A stretch of 34,967 nucleotides of DNA from Solimonas sp964507195 (GCA_964507195.1 CAZDPA010000021.1:1-34967); one strand, 5' to 3'; shown: positions 16,633-24,954, numbered from the stretch's first letter. Notes: a model not told the origin generated them from the sequence alone. Translations and numbers: made by a program.

Positions 16633-18960
16633 ATGCGTCTGTACATGGGCTGTTCGAAATTCCTGCTGTCCTTGTCTGTCGGGCTCGCGACGAACGCGCC
16701 AGCGTTTGCCGACGCCAGTACGGTATCGACGATTCCGCTGGAAGCCGGCACCGAGGCGCTGCCGGCGGATGCAGTCACTGAAGCCCCTTCCCCGTCTCAG
16801 CTCGAAACGATCGTCGTCACCGGCGAACTGCTGACGCGCAACGCCGAGCGCACGACGACCAGCGTCGGCGTCCACAGCGGCGTCGAGATCGAGCGCAGCA
16901 CCGCGCTGGATGTCTACGACGTCATCAACGCCACGCCCAATGCCAGCTGGCACGACAGCGAACTGGGGCTGTCGACGATCACGCTGCGCGGCATCGGCAG
17001 CTACGGCACCGGCCAGGTCGGCGCCGGCACGATCTACGGCACCGCCACGGCAATCGTCGTCGACGGCGTTGCCCTGCCGCGCGGTGCGATGGGCTTCGCC
17101 GATCTGTCGGCCTTCGATCTCAACCAGGTCGAGGTGTTCCGCGGCCCGCAGTCGACAAGCCAGGGCCGCAATGCGATGGCTGGCGCCATCATCATCAATA
17201 CGGCCGAACCGGCAGTGGACGGCGGCTTCAATCCGGAACTGCGTGGTCGCCTTTCCGCTGGCAGCGATACCGCCTACCAGGGCGCCGCTGCCGCAGGCGC
17301 AACGCTGTGGGCTGACCGCCTCGGCATTCGCGTCGTCACCGATCACCGCGCCGACGATGGCGATCTGCCCAATGTCACGAGCGACGATGACCAATGGGCA
17401 CGTGACGAGAATCACGGCACGCGCCTGAGCGCGCGGCTCATGCCATTCGGCAGCGATGGCCACTACGAAACGCTCGTGAGCCTCGGCGAACTGCGCCGCG
17501 AATCCGGCAGCCGCTATGTCGAGCAGTCGCGCGAAGCTGAGCGTGTTGCCACGGCGGACGAGCCCAGTGGCGTCGACAACGAGGCGCGGCTCTATGCGCT
17601 CAACCAGCAGCTGCGCATCGGCGATCACTGGACGCTGCGCGCGATCAGCGCCTATGCGGCGTCGACCGTCCTGCTGCACCTCGACGTCGACTACAGCGCC
17701 AAGCAGAACGGCTACATCGCCCAGACCGCCGACTCGCATTCGTTCTCGCAGGAACTGCGTGCCAGCTTCGACGACGACAGCTGGCGCGGCACCGTCGGCC
17801 TGTACTACTTCCGTGGCCTGGATGGCGAGAACTCCTCCGGGGAAACAGCGGTATCTGGCTTTGTGGAAACCCTCATCCCATGCCCGCTGGGCAGCGCGCT
17901 TTGCGATCTGCTGCCGCTGGATGAACTGTTCGCGCTGGTCAACGCTGCGACGGGCAACGTCGTGGTCCAGGCCGATGCGCCGGCGCGTTTCGAGAACTAC
18001 GCGCTGTTCGGCGAAGTTGACTGGCAGATCAGCGAACGCCTGACCCTGACCGCCGGCCTGCGCCTGGATCGCGAGCACAACAGCCGCCGTGTCGTCAGCG
18101 AAATCAGCGGCGACACGCTGGACGCGCAGATCGCCGTGGCGCTGCTGAAACAGGCCGGCGTGCTGGGCCAGGATGGCGAAACCCATGTCGGCCGCAGTTT
18201 CTCGGCCGTGCTGCCCAAGTTCGCGATGAGCTACGAGCTGTTCGACGGCGGTTACATCGGTGCCGCGTACACCGAGGGCTACCGCCCCGGCGGCGAGGGC
18301 TACAACTTCGGCTCCGGGCAGCGCTACCAGTTCGATGCCGAGCGCACGCGCAACGTCGAGCTGTCGTTCAAGACCGCGCTGCCAGCCTGGCGCACCCAGC
18401 TGGCACTCAACCTGTTCCATACCGACTGGGACGACATGCAGGTGCAGGTCGGCCCGCTGCTCGCCACCTACGTCGACAACGCCGGCCAGTCGCGCATCCG
18501 CGGCGGCGAGCTGGAGCTGCGCACGCTGCTGTTCGACCAGCTGCGCGTCATCGGCGGCGTCGGCATCACCCACGGTCGCTTCGTCGATTTCGTCAGCACC
18601 ACCGGCGATTTCAGCGGCTATCCGCTGCCCAAGGCGCCGGAGTATTCGGCGACGCTGGCGCTGGAGTGGATGCCGTTCACCGATGTGCTGATTCGTCCCG
18701 AAGCATTGTGGGTCGGCGCTACGCCGGCGCAGGTCGGCAACGCCGAGATCAACGCCGGACCGGCCTACCAATTGCCGGCCTACACGCTGCTGAACCTGTC
18801 GCTGCGCTGGCAGCCGGGCCGCATCGGCTTCTTCTTCAACGGCAGCAATCTGACGGACGAGAACTACCGCCAGGATGCGATCAAGGCCGCCATCGGCGGC
18901 GATCTCGCCGCGCTGGGCCATGGACGACGTCTGATAGGCGGCGTCGAGTTCAAGTTCTAG
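16633..18960 (+). CDS. TonB-dependent outer-membrane receptor
   Basis: A 775-residue protein with a signal peptide (about residues 1-26, ending APAFA), a TonB-box-like ETIVVTGE around residue 60, a plug domain (ITLRGIGSYGTG, VDGVALPRG, LNQVEVFRGPQSTSQGRNAMAGAIIINT) and a C-terminal 22-strand beta-barrel region ending in EFKF, with the terminal Phe needed for outer-membrane insertion. Barrel motifs such as YTEGYRPGGEGYNFG and LFFNGSNLTDENYRQD are typical. It imports a scarce ligand using TonB energy; iron-siderophore is plausible given the PepSY protein downstream, but the ligand is not shown. It is followed at 30 bp by the PPOX-fold gene. The start at 16633 gives a good signal peptide; an internal ATG four codons later is possible. 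Confidence 0.92.
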   Translation: MRLYMGCSKFLLSLSVGLATNAPAFADASTVSTIPLEAGTEALPADAVTEAPSPSQLETIVVTGELLTRNAERTTTSVGVHSGVEIERSTALDVYDVINATPNASWHDSELGLSTITLRGIGSYGTGQVGAGTIYGTATAIVVDGVALPRGAMGFADLSAFDLNQVEVFRGPQSTSQGRNAMAGAIIINTAEPAVDGGFNPELRGRLSAGSDTAYQGAAAAGATLWADRLGIRVVTDHRADDGDLPNVTSDDDQWARDENHGTRLSARLMPFGSDGHYETLVSLGELRRESGSRYVEQSREAERVATADEPSGVDNEARLYALNQQLRIGDHWTLRAISAYAASTVLLHLDVDYSAKQNGYIAQTADSHSFSQELRASFDDDSWRGTVGLYYFRGLDGENSSGETAVSGFVETLIPCPLGSALCDLLPLDELFALVNAATGNVVVQADAPARFENYALFGEVDWQISERLTLTAGLRLDREHNSRRVVSEISGDTLDAQIAVALLKQAGVLGQDGETHVGRSFSAVLPKFAMSYELFDGGYIGAAYTEGYRPGGEGYNFGSGQRYQFDAERTRNVELSFKTALPAWRTQLALNLFHTDWDDMQVQVGPLLATYVDNAGQSRIRGGELELRTLLFDQLRVIGGVGITHGRFVDFVSTTGDFSGYPLPKAPEYSATLALEWMPFTDVLIRPEALWVGATPAQVGNAEINAGPAYQLPAYTLLNLSLRWQPGRIGFFFNGSNLTDENYRQDAIKAAIGGDLAALGHGRRLIGGVEFKF

Positions 18961-18989
18961 AATCCGGCGCTGCAACCACGGAGTCCCGC

Positions 18990-19997
18990 ATGACTGAGCT
19001 GATCGAAGATGTCGACGCACTGGTCGCGACGGTCGGCAAGGTGCCGGGCTCGCTCGACATGAAGGTCATGGATCACCTCGACGCCAGCGCGCTGCGCTGG
19101 CTGCAGGTGTCGCCGCTGCTGTTCGCGTCGTTCGGCGGCGACGGCAACATCGACATCACGGTCGGCGGCGGCGAGCCTGGTTTCGTGCAGGCGCCCGATC
19201 CCAAGCGCCTGCGCGTGCCGCTGGCCATGCTCGACGATCCGCAGTTCGCCCAGGTCGGCCGCGGCTTCGGTTCGCTGTTGCTGACGCCGGGCATCGACGA
19301 GACGCTACGCGTCAACGGTCGTGTCGCCGCGGTGGATGACGACGCGATCGAGATCGAGATCGACGAGTGCTATCTGCACTGCGCGAAGGCGCTGATGCGT
19401 TCGAAGTTCTGGGCAGCACAGCCGCAGATCGCAGCGCCGGACGAAATCACCGGCTTCATCGCCGGGAGCCGCTTCATGGCACTGGCGACGATCGACCGCG
19501 ACGGTCGCGCCGATGTCAGCCCCAAGGGCGATCCCGCCGGCGCGATGCTCAAGCTGCACGACGGTGCCGCCTGGTATGCCGACCGCCCCGGCAATCGCCG
19601 GGTCGACAGCTTCCGCAACCTGCTGACCCAGCCGAATCTCGCAGCGCTGGTGCTGATTCCCGGATCGACGCGTGTCGCCGTGCTGCACGGCGCTGCGCAG
19701 ATCACGACCGGCGCGGCGATGCGCGAAGCCTTCGCCGTCGGCGAGCGCGTGCCGAAGATCGTCACGTGCGTGCAGCAGCCAAAGCTCGAACTGCGCGACA
19801 GCGCCGCGCTGGCATGCGTCCGTCCATGGCCAGCTGCGGCGGCACCGGCCGACATCGATCCGGCCGCGATGTTTGTCGCCCACGTCAAGGAGAGCAAGGC
19901 GCGCGGCCTGCAGGCGACGATCGCCCGCGCGGCGCTGAACGTACCGGGACTGATGGAGAAGGGCCTGCAGCACGACTACAAGAACAACATGTATTGA
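18990..19997 (+). CDS. Tandem pyridoxamine-5'-phosphate-oxidase-fold (FMN) protein
   Basis: A 335-residue cytoplasmic protein; the ATG at 18990 follows GGAG, and the frame open upstream of it is only an overlap with the receptor gene. The sequence holds two split-barrel halves. The N-terminal half has LQVSPLLFASFGGDGNIDITVGGGEPGFVQ and ETLRVNGRV; the C-terminal half has SRFMALATIDRDGRADVSPKGDPAG, then RRVDSFRNLL and VAVLHGAAQI, the usual FMN-binding pattern of PPOX proteins. Duplicated PPOX proteins of this type are often of unknown function. Its place between a TonB receptor and a PepSY protein suggests a reductive step on the imported ligand, by inference. Confidence 0.85.
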   Translation: MTELIEDVDALVATVGKVPGSLDMKVMDHLDASALRWLQVSPLLFASFGGDGNIDITVGGGEPGFVQAPDPKRLRVPLAMLDDPQFAQVGRGFGSLLLTPGIDETLRVNGRVAAVDDDAIEIEIDECYLHCAKALMRSKFWAAQPQIAAPDEITGFIAGSRFMALATIDRDGRADVSPKGDPAGAMLKLHDGAAWYADRPGNRRVDSFRNLLTQPNLAALVLIPGSTRVAVLHGAAQITTGAAMREAFAVGERVPKIVTCVQQPKLELRDSAALACVRPWPAAAAPADIDPAAMFVAHVKESKARGLQATIARAALNVPGLMEKGLQHDYKNNMY

Positions 19998-20023
19998 ATG
20001 ATGGATCTCAACGCTCAATTAAA

Positions 20024-20110
20024 CGCCGTCATTCCCGCGTACGCGGGAATCCAGAGCCGAGAGCGCTGCTGTGAATTCCCTGGATTCCCGCTTTCGCGGG
20101 AATGACGGCG
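20024..20110. repeat. Paired dispersed repeat in inverted orientation (CGTCATTCCCGCG type)
   Basis: Two 31-bp copies, 20024-20054 and 20080-20110, lie in opposite orientation 25 bp apart and match at 29 of 31 positions. Each contains its own palindrome (ATTCCCGCG with CGCGGGAAT). The CGTCATTCCCGCGNNNGCGGGAATCCAG pattern is a widespread dispersed repeat in proteobacteria. Here it separates the PPOX and PepSY genes and would form a strong hairpin in the mRNA, possibly attenuating or stabilising the transcript. Confidence 0.8.
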
Positions 20111-20138
20111 AGTTTATTTGGACTCTCTCCGAACGACG

Positions 20139-21311
20139 ATGAACGCCACCACCCCTACCCGCTGGTTCCGCACCAACCTCTGGCTGCATCGCTGGACCAG
20201 CCTGATCGCGACGCTGCCGTTTCTCGTGCTGTGCCTGACCGGCACGGTGCTGATCTTCCACGAGGAAATCGACGATGCGCTCGGCGTGATCCCGGACGCC
20301 GCCCACTCTGCCGACGCTCCGCAGCAACCGCTGTCCGTTGCGGTGGCCAACGCCGCCGCGGCGTATCCGGACCAGCGCGTGCTCAGCGTCGGCATCGATG
20401 CGAAGAATCATCCGGGCGTGCAGTTGGTCATCACCGCGCCGCGTGGTGAAACCGGTTTCGACAATGCGCAGCTGCGCTTCGCGGAACTGGCGACCGGCGA
20501 GCTGATCGGTGAATCCGATCCGGCCAAAACGCTCACCGGCTTTCTGCTGGAACTGCACGCGCAGTGGTTTCTCGGCCCGATCGGCGAACTGATCGGCGCA
20601 TTGATCGCGCTGCTGGTGCTGCTGTCGCTGATGTCCGGCATCGTCGTCTACGCGCCCTACGTCAGGCGCGTCGCCTTCGGCGTGCTGCGCCGCGGCCGCG
20701 GACCGCGCCTGCTGCAGCTGGACCTGCACAACTTCATCGGCGCGCTGGTGCTGGGCTGGGCGCTGGTCGTCACCGTCACCGGCTTCATGCTCGGCTTCGG
20801 CAGTGTCGCGCTCGGCATCTGGCAGTACACCGAGCTCGCGGAGCTGCGTGCGCATGCCGCAGGCATGGCGCCGGTCAATGCCGAGCAAGCTCCGGTCGAT
20901 GTCGATCGCGTCTTCGCCGCCGCAAAGGCGACTGCGCCGCCGGACTGGAACGTCGTGTCGGTGATCTTTCCCGGCACCGATTTCTCGACGCCGCGCCACT
21001 ACACAGCACTGCTCGCCGGCGCCGAAGGCGCGGAGGAGCGCATGCTGCGCGTCGCGATCGTCGACGCCGCCACCGGCGAGATCGCCGCCGTGCCGGAATT
21101 TCCGCTGTACCTGAAGGCGATCTTCATCTCCGAGCCGCTGCACTTCGGCGACTACGGCGGCCTGCCGCTCAAGCTGCTATGGACCGCCTGCACCTGGCTG
21201 ACGCTGTTCATCACCGCCAACGGCGCGTGGCTGTGGTGGGACCGACGCCGGCGCCGATCTCGCGCGACCGAACCGACCGGCACCATCGAAGCGATCGGAG
21301 CGCTGGAATGA
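20139..21311 (+). CDS. PepSY-associated transmembrane protein (putative ferric reductase)
   Basis: A 390-residue inner-membrane protein. The ATG at 20139 is preferred over an in-frame TTG at 20118 that lies just past the repeat. Four membrane segments are evident: about residues 20-42, 148-178, 195-222 and 345-368. PepSY-type domains lie between them (periplasmic LSVGIDAKNHPGVQLVI and the loop after the third segment). His17 in WLHRW and the His of LDLHNFIGAL are conserved in the family, in which FoxB-type members bind haem and reduce ferric siderophores. It is close to PiuB/PepSY_TM proteins found beside TonB receptors. The stop overlaps the next ATG (ATGA, 21308-21311). Confidence 0.87.
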   Translation: MNATTPTRWFRTNLWLHRWTSLIATLPFLVLCLTGTVLIFHEEIDDALGVIPDAAHSADAPQQPLSVAVANAAAAYPDQRVLSVGIDAKNHPGVQLVITAPRGETGFDNAQLRFAELATGELIGESDPAKTLTGFLLELHAQWFLGPIGELIGALIALLVLLSLMSGIVVYAPYVRRVAFGVLRRGRGPRLLQLDLHNFIGALVLGWALVVTVTGFMLGFGSVALGIWQYTELAELRAHAAGMAPVNAEQAPVDVDRVFAAAKATAPPDWNVVSVIFPGTDFSTPRHYTALLAGAEGAEERMLRVAIVDAATGEIAAVPEFPLYLKAIFISEPLHFGDYGGLPLKLLWTACTWLTLFITANGAWLWWDRRRRRSRATEPTGTIEAIGALE

Positions 21312-21478
21312 GCAAGGGCACGCGCAATCCTCTGATCCTGGTCGGCCTGCTCGCGGTGCTCAGCGTCTGCGGCCTCGTCGCGATGCTGCTCAGCGACTCG
21401 GCGCCGTGGGATCGCGGCGCCCTGCTGCTCACCGCGTTGCCGCTGATCGTCGGCGCCTGGCACGTTGCCCGGCGCTGA
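21308..21478 (+). CDS. Small membrane protein (56 aa) coupled to the PepSY gene
   Basis: A 56-residue protein whose ATG overlaps the PepSY stop by 4 bp. It has two hydrophobic segments (ILVGLLAVLSVCGLVAMLL and GALLLTALPLIVGAWHVA) joined by SDSAPWDR, so it is probably a two-helix inner-membrane hairpin. Codon use matches its neighbours. It has no family I recognise. Translational coupling suggests that it works with, or stabilises, the PepSY protein. Confidence 0.72.
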   Translation: MSKGTRNPLILVGLLAVLSVCGLVAMLLSDSAPWDRGALLLTALPLIVGAWHVARR

Positions 21479-21491
21479 TCCGGCAGGTGAC

Positions 21492-21522
21492 TTGACTCTG
21501 GAGCAGGTCCAGGGTGTGCAAT
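21492..21522 (+). promoter_or_regulatory. MerR-type (CadR/PbrR-like) promoter and operator of the czc operon
   Basis: -35 TTGACT (21492-21497) and -10 TGCAAT (21517-21522) are 19 bp apart, the long spacing characteristic of promoters activated by MerR-family regulators. The spacer carries a dyad: ACTCTGGA (21495-21502), 5 bp, TCCAGGGT (21508-21515), with 7 of 8 positions paired. It resembles the TTGACTCT...AGGGTGT operators of CadR/PbrR. Transcription would begin near 21529. The cognate regulator is not in the window. Confidence 0.75.
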
Positions 21523-21553
21523 GGGCGCCCGACCGGACAGATTGCGGCACGCC

Positions 21554-21805
21554 ATGCTCACACCCGAAATCACCTACAGCGCCCTGCTCATCGTCCAGGC
21601 CCTGCATCTGCTCCACCATCGGCTGGCCAAGCGTCACATCAGCTTTGCCGAGGTGATCTCCGCCTCGGTGCTGATCATCCAGCCGTCTCAGGCGCTGGTC
21701 CCGGCCATGCTGCTGATGGGCGTGCATGGCTTGCTGATTGCCGTACAGGTCGTCGGCAGCCTGTGGATCATGCGGCTGTCGCCGGACTGGGCACGGATGG
21801 CATGA
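21554..21805 (+). CDS. Small hydrophobic protein (83 aa), first gene of the czc operon
   Basis: An 83-residue protein with up to three hydrophobic segments (ITYSALLIVQALHLL, FAEVISASVLII, ALVPAMLLMGVHGLLIAVQVVGSLWIM). The ATG at 21554 is chosen because an in-frame ATG at 21521 lies inside the -10 element of the promoter and could not be transcribed from it. Codon third positions are strongly G/C, as in its neighbours. An LHLLHHR cluster near the N-terminus could bind metal. I do not recognise a family. A role in metal resistance is inferred from the MerR-type promoter and following czc genes. Confidence 0.6.
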   Translation: MLTPEITYSALLIVQALHLLHHRLAKRHISFAEVISASVLIIQPSQALVPAMLLMGVHGLLIAVQVVGSLWIMRLSPDWARMA

Positions 21806-21858
21806 ACATGCGTTCCGCCACCAGCAGCAAGCCGGTCGGGTCTGCTACGCTCTGAACC

Positions 21859-22293
21859 ATGCATCGCTCGTCTCCACGCACAGTTCTCACCGCGCTCCTC
21901 GTCGTCGCGGTGTTGCTGTTCGCGCAGATCCTGGGCCTGCATCACCACCGTCATCTGGAGCTCGACGGCAGCGCGCCCGAGCACGCGATGCAGCTGCACT
22001 TCGAGGACGCCGGCATCCACGCCAACGAAGCGGACGCCGGGCATGCGCACGCCGCGCAGGGGGACGTCGCCTCGCACGCGCATCTGGATATTGAAACCAA
22101 GGCCATCAGCGATGGCCTGTCCAAGGTCTTCGCCGACGAGCTGCCGCTGGCGCTGCTGTTGCTGGTCCTTGTCCTGCGCCTGCCAGGCCGGCAGATCCAG
22201 GCGCCGCGCGCGCTTGTCCCCGAACCCTGGCGACGACATCCACGCCACGCCGTACTTCCTCCGTCGCACGCACCGCCGCTGATCCTCGCGTAA
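21859..22293 (+). CDS. His-rich CzcI-like protein
   Basis: A 144-residue protein. The N-terminus is a hydrophobic export signal (TVLTALLVVAVLLFAQILG). A His/Asp/Glu-rich region follows (LHHHRHLELDG, then H residues in EHAMQLHFEDAGIHANEADAGHAHAAQGDVASHAHLD split by acidic residues), then a second hydrophobic stretch (ELPLALLLLVLVL) and a Pro/Arg/His tail. This layout matches the poorly characterised CzcI-like proteins encoded just ahead of czcCBA. It probably binds divalent metal in the periplasm. There is no good ribosome-binding site; TGCTACGCT at 21843-21851 could be a secondary promoter giving a near-leaderless message. Confidence 0.65.
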   Translation: MHRSSPRTVLTALLVVAVLLFAQILGLHHHRHLELDGSAPEHAMQLHFEDAGIHANEADAGHAHAAQGDVASHAHLDIETKAISDGLSKVFADELPLALLLLVLVLRLPGRQIQAPRALVPEPWRRHPRHAVLPPSHAPPLILA

Positions 22294-22301
22294 TCCGCCA
22301 C

Positions 22302-22327
22302 AAGGTCACCGTTTGACGGTCGACCTT
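22302..22327 (+). other. Stem-loop in the czcI-czcC gap
   Basis: AAGGTCACCGT (22302-22312) pairs with ACGGT-C-GACCTT (22316-22327) through an 11-bp stem with one bulged C and a 3-nt loop. A second small hairpin (CCCGC and GCGGG arms around CTGAT) follows before the czcC ribosome-binding site. It could tune czcC expression relative to the leading genes. No T-tract follows, so it is not a classical terminator. Confidence 0.4.
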
Positions 22328-22381
22328 GCCTGCCGCGATGCGGCGCGCCCGCCTGATGCGGGCCGGTCATGAGGATTCACC

Positions 22382-23689
22382 GTGGTTCCTGTTCGATCTT
22401 TCCTGGCAGCCGCCTGTGCGCTGCTGAGTGCCGGCGTGTCTGCAACGTCGCCGCACGATGCGCCACCCGCCGCTGCAGATGCTTCAGCCCTCAGCTTGAG
22501 CGCGGCGGTCACCCGTACGCTGACCAACAACCCGGAGCTGGCGCAGTTCGCGTTTCGTTTGCAGGCACAGGATGCCCGCGTCGACGCCGCGGGACTGCGC
22601 GCCGCGCCGGAACTGCATACCCAGATTGAAAATGCCTTCGGCACCGGCCGGGCGCGCGGACTGAGCGGCGTCGAGGGGACGTTTGCACTGTCGCAGGTGA
22701 TCGAGCTGGGCGGCCAGCGTCACCGGCGTCTTGACGTCGCGCGTGAATCGCGCACCGTCGTCGAAGTCGAGCGCGAAGCCGCACAGCTGGACGTACTCGC
22801 CGAGCTGGGCCGTCGATTCATCCATGTCGCCTCGGATCAGAAGCAACTCGAACTCACCGGCTTCGCCACCGGACTCGCGGAGAAAACGGTGACCGAGGTC
22901 GAGCGCCGGGTTCGCGCGGCCAGGTCACCCGAGGTGGAGCTGAATCGCGCGCGCATCTCGCTCGCCCGCGCGCGGGTCGAACAGGAGCATGCCGAGCATG
23001 AGCTGTTGACCTCGCGGCGCAAGCTGGCGGCGATGTGGGGCTCGAATGAAGCCGACTTCGGCCCTGTGAATGCCGAGCTCTTCCAACTGCCGCAGGTGGG
23101 CGACCTTGACCAGCTGACGGCCAGGCTTGCGGCCACGCCAGACTTCATGCGCTACGCGACCGGGGCACGCCAGCGCGATGCCGAGATCCGTCTTGCCGAA
23201 GCCAGGGCGCGCTCGCAAGTGACTATCTCGGCAGGTGCACGCTGGCTGGCGGATACCGACGATGTGGCATTCGTCGGCGGCATTTCCGTGCCGCTGTTCG
23301 GTCGTCGACAGGTGCAACCGCAGATCGATGAGGCGCGCGCCCTGCGCGCAGAAATCGACGCCGAAACGCGCGCCGCGCGCGTCCGCGCCGAGGCCAGCCT
23401 GTTCGAGCTGGTGCAGGAACTGCGTCACGCGATCACCGAAACCGAAGTGCTGCGCGACGAGGTCCTGCCGCAGATGGAGGCTGCGCTGGTCGCCACCGAG
23501 TACGCCTGGCAGCGCGGCCGTTACAGCTATCTGGAATGGACCGAAGCGCAGCGTGAACGCATTGCCGTCCAGCGCGCGCTGATCGAAGCCGCTGCCAACG
23601 CCCACATTTTTCAGGTCGAGATCGAGCGCCTGACCGGCGCCGCCGTTCCCGCCGCTGAATCCCGTATCGATGCTGGAGTCACCCCATGA
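22382..23689 (+). CDS. czcC: CzcC-type outer-membrane efflux channel
   Basis: A 435-residue TolC-family protein that starts with GTG after GAGGAT. A signal peptide (SFLAAACALLSAGVSA) is followed by two outer-membrane-efflux repeats rich in helices (LSLSAAVTRTLTNNPELAQFAFRLQAQDARVDAAGL, and the later LAEARARSQVTISAGARW and ETEVLRDEVLPQMEAALVATEYAWQRGRYSYLEWTEAQRE). It forms the outer-membrane exit duct of the tripartite pump. Its stop overlaps the czcB ATG by 4 bp. Confidence 0.88.
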   Translation: MVPVRSFLAAACALLSAGVSATSPHDAPPAAADASALSLSAAVTRTLTNNPELAQFAFRLQAQDARVDAAGLRAAPELHTQIENAFGTGRARGLSGVEGTFALSQVIELGGQRHRRLDVARESRTVVEVEREAAQLDVLAELGRRFIHVASDQKQLELTGFATGLAEKTVTEVERRVRAARSPEVELNRARISLARARVEQEHAEHELLTSRRKLAAMWGSNEADFGPVNAELFQLPQVGDLDQLTARLAATPDFMRYATGARQRDAEIRLAEARARSQVTISAGARWLADTDDVAFVGGISVPLFGRRQVQPQIDEARALRAEIDAETRAARVRAEASLFELVQELRHAITETEVLRDEVLPQMEAALVATEYAWQRGRYSYLEWTEAQRERIAVQRALIEAAANAHIFQVEIERLTGAAVPAAESRIDAGVTP

Positions 23690-24954
23690 TCCGCAAACCC
23701 ACTTCAATTCTCGTGCTCGCTGCCGCCCTGGCGCTGTCCGCCTGCGGATCGTCAGAATCCGGCGCCGGGGCACATGCAGATGAACATGGCCACGGCGCAG
23801 CCGAAAGCCACGACGAAGCCGTCAAGGGACCGCATGGCGGCCGACTGCTCGAAGACGGCAATTTCGCACTTGAGGTCACGATCTTCGAGCGCGGGGTACC
23901 TCCGGAATTTCGCCTGTATGCGACCGCGAACGGCAAGCCCGTCCCGGCAAAAGACGTGCAGGCCAGCATCAGGCTGTCGAGAATCGACGGCCAGCCCGGC
24001 GGCAAGACCAACGAGCACATCTTCACTGCCCAGGACGATTATCTGGTCAGCCCCGCCGAAGTGTACGAGCCGCATTCGTTCGCGGTCACCGTGAGGGCCA
24101 GTAACGCGGGCAAGCAGCACGAATGGACCTACGACTCGCCCGAAGGCCGCGTCAGCATCGACGCCGACATGGCCACTGCACAGGGCCTTCTCACTGCGGC
24201 AGTTGGCGGTGGCGCAATCAGCGAAAGCCTGTCGCTGTACGGCAGCATTCAGGCCAACGGTGAGCGTGTGCGCGCCGTGGCCGCGCGCTATCCGGGCATC
24301 GTCAAGAGCGTCGCGGTCAAGCTGGGGGACACAGTTCAGGCGGGTGACGTACTGGCGACCGTCGAGAGCAATGAAAGCCTGCAGGTCTACGCGGTGACCG
24401 CGCCGCTGGCCGGCACCATCACCCGGCGCAACACCAACCCCGGCCAGGCAACGGACGCAGCGCCGCTGTTCGAGGTCGCGGATTTTTCCAGCGTATGGGC
24501 CGAACTTGCAGTGTTCCCACGCGACCGCGCGCGCCTGAAGCTCGGTCAGACCGCACAGCTCAGCGCCAGCGATGGCGACGCTCAAGGTACGGGCAGCGTG
24601 AGCTTTGTCTCCGCAATGGGTGTCGCAAACCAGGCCCTGCTCGCCCGCGTGGTGCTCGACAACGCGACCGGACAGTGGATGCCGGGACAGTTCGTCAATG
24701 CACGGGTTGCGGTCAACGAAACACCGGTCAAGCTGCGCGTGCCTTTGTCAGCGCTGCAGACATTTCGCGATTGGGATGTGGTGTTTGTCGCCGACGGCGA
24801 GACCTATCAGGCGCAACCTCTTGAACTGGGGCGACGCGACGCCGAGTACGCCGAAGTGCTCAGTGGCGTCGACGCAGGTGCGCAGATCGTCGTCGCCAAT
24901 TCCTACCTGGTGAAGGCGGACATCGAGAAGTCCGGCGCTACCCACGATCACTGA
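23686..24954 (+). CDS. czcB: CzcB-type periplasmic adaptor (membrane-fusion protein)
   Basis: A 422-residue adaptor. It has a lipoprotein signal (LSAC, Cys20), then a His-rich patch (HADEHGHGAAESHDE) and the CzcB N-terminal domain (GPHGGRLLEDGNFALEVTIFERGVPPEFRL) that marks heavy-metal adaptors. Further on come the lipoyl/barrel-sandwich halves (YPGIVKSVAVKLGDTVQAGDVLATVES) and beta-barrel and membrane-proximal domains ending in SYLVKADIEKSGATHDH. It bridges the RND pump and CzcC and may deliver metal. It starts inside the czcC stop and lies 9 bp before czcA. Confidence 0.92.
   Translation: MIRKPTSILVLAAALALSACGSSESGAGAHADEHGHGAAESHDEAVKGPHGGRLLEDGNFALEVTIFERGVPPEFRLYATANGKPVPAKDVQASIRLSRIDGQPGGKTNEHIFTAQDDYLVSPAEVYEPHSFAVTVRASNAGKQHEWTYDSPEGRVSIDADMATAQGLLTAAVGGGAISESLSLYGSIQANGERVRAVAARYPGIVKSVAVKLGDTVQAGDVLATVESNESLQVYAVTAPLAGTITRRNTNPGQATDAAPLFEVADFSSVWAELAVFPRDRARLKLGQTAQLSASDGDAQGTGSVSFVSAMGVANQALLARVVLDNATGQWMPGQFVNARVAVNETPVKLRVPLSALQTFRDWDVVFVADGETYQAQPLELGRRDAEYAEVLSGVDAGAQIVVANSYLVKADIEKSGATHDH

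Noticed and set aside
16561..19020. 819-codon minus-strand ORF
   Set aside because: Antisense shadow of the TonB receptor, which has a full set of family motifs.
20118..20138. TTG start for the PepSY protein
   Set aside because: It lies directly after the repeat with no ribosome-binding site, and the extra residues do not match the family start.
21521..21553. ATG at 21521 for the 83-residue protein
   Set aside because: The codon is inside the -10 element of the MerR-type promoter, upstream of the predicted transcript start.
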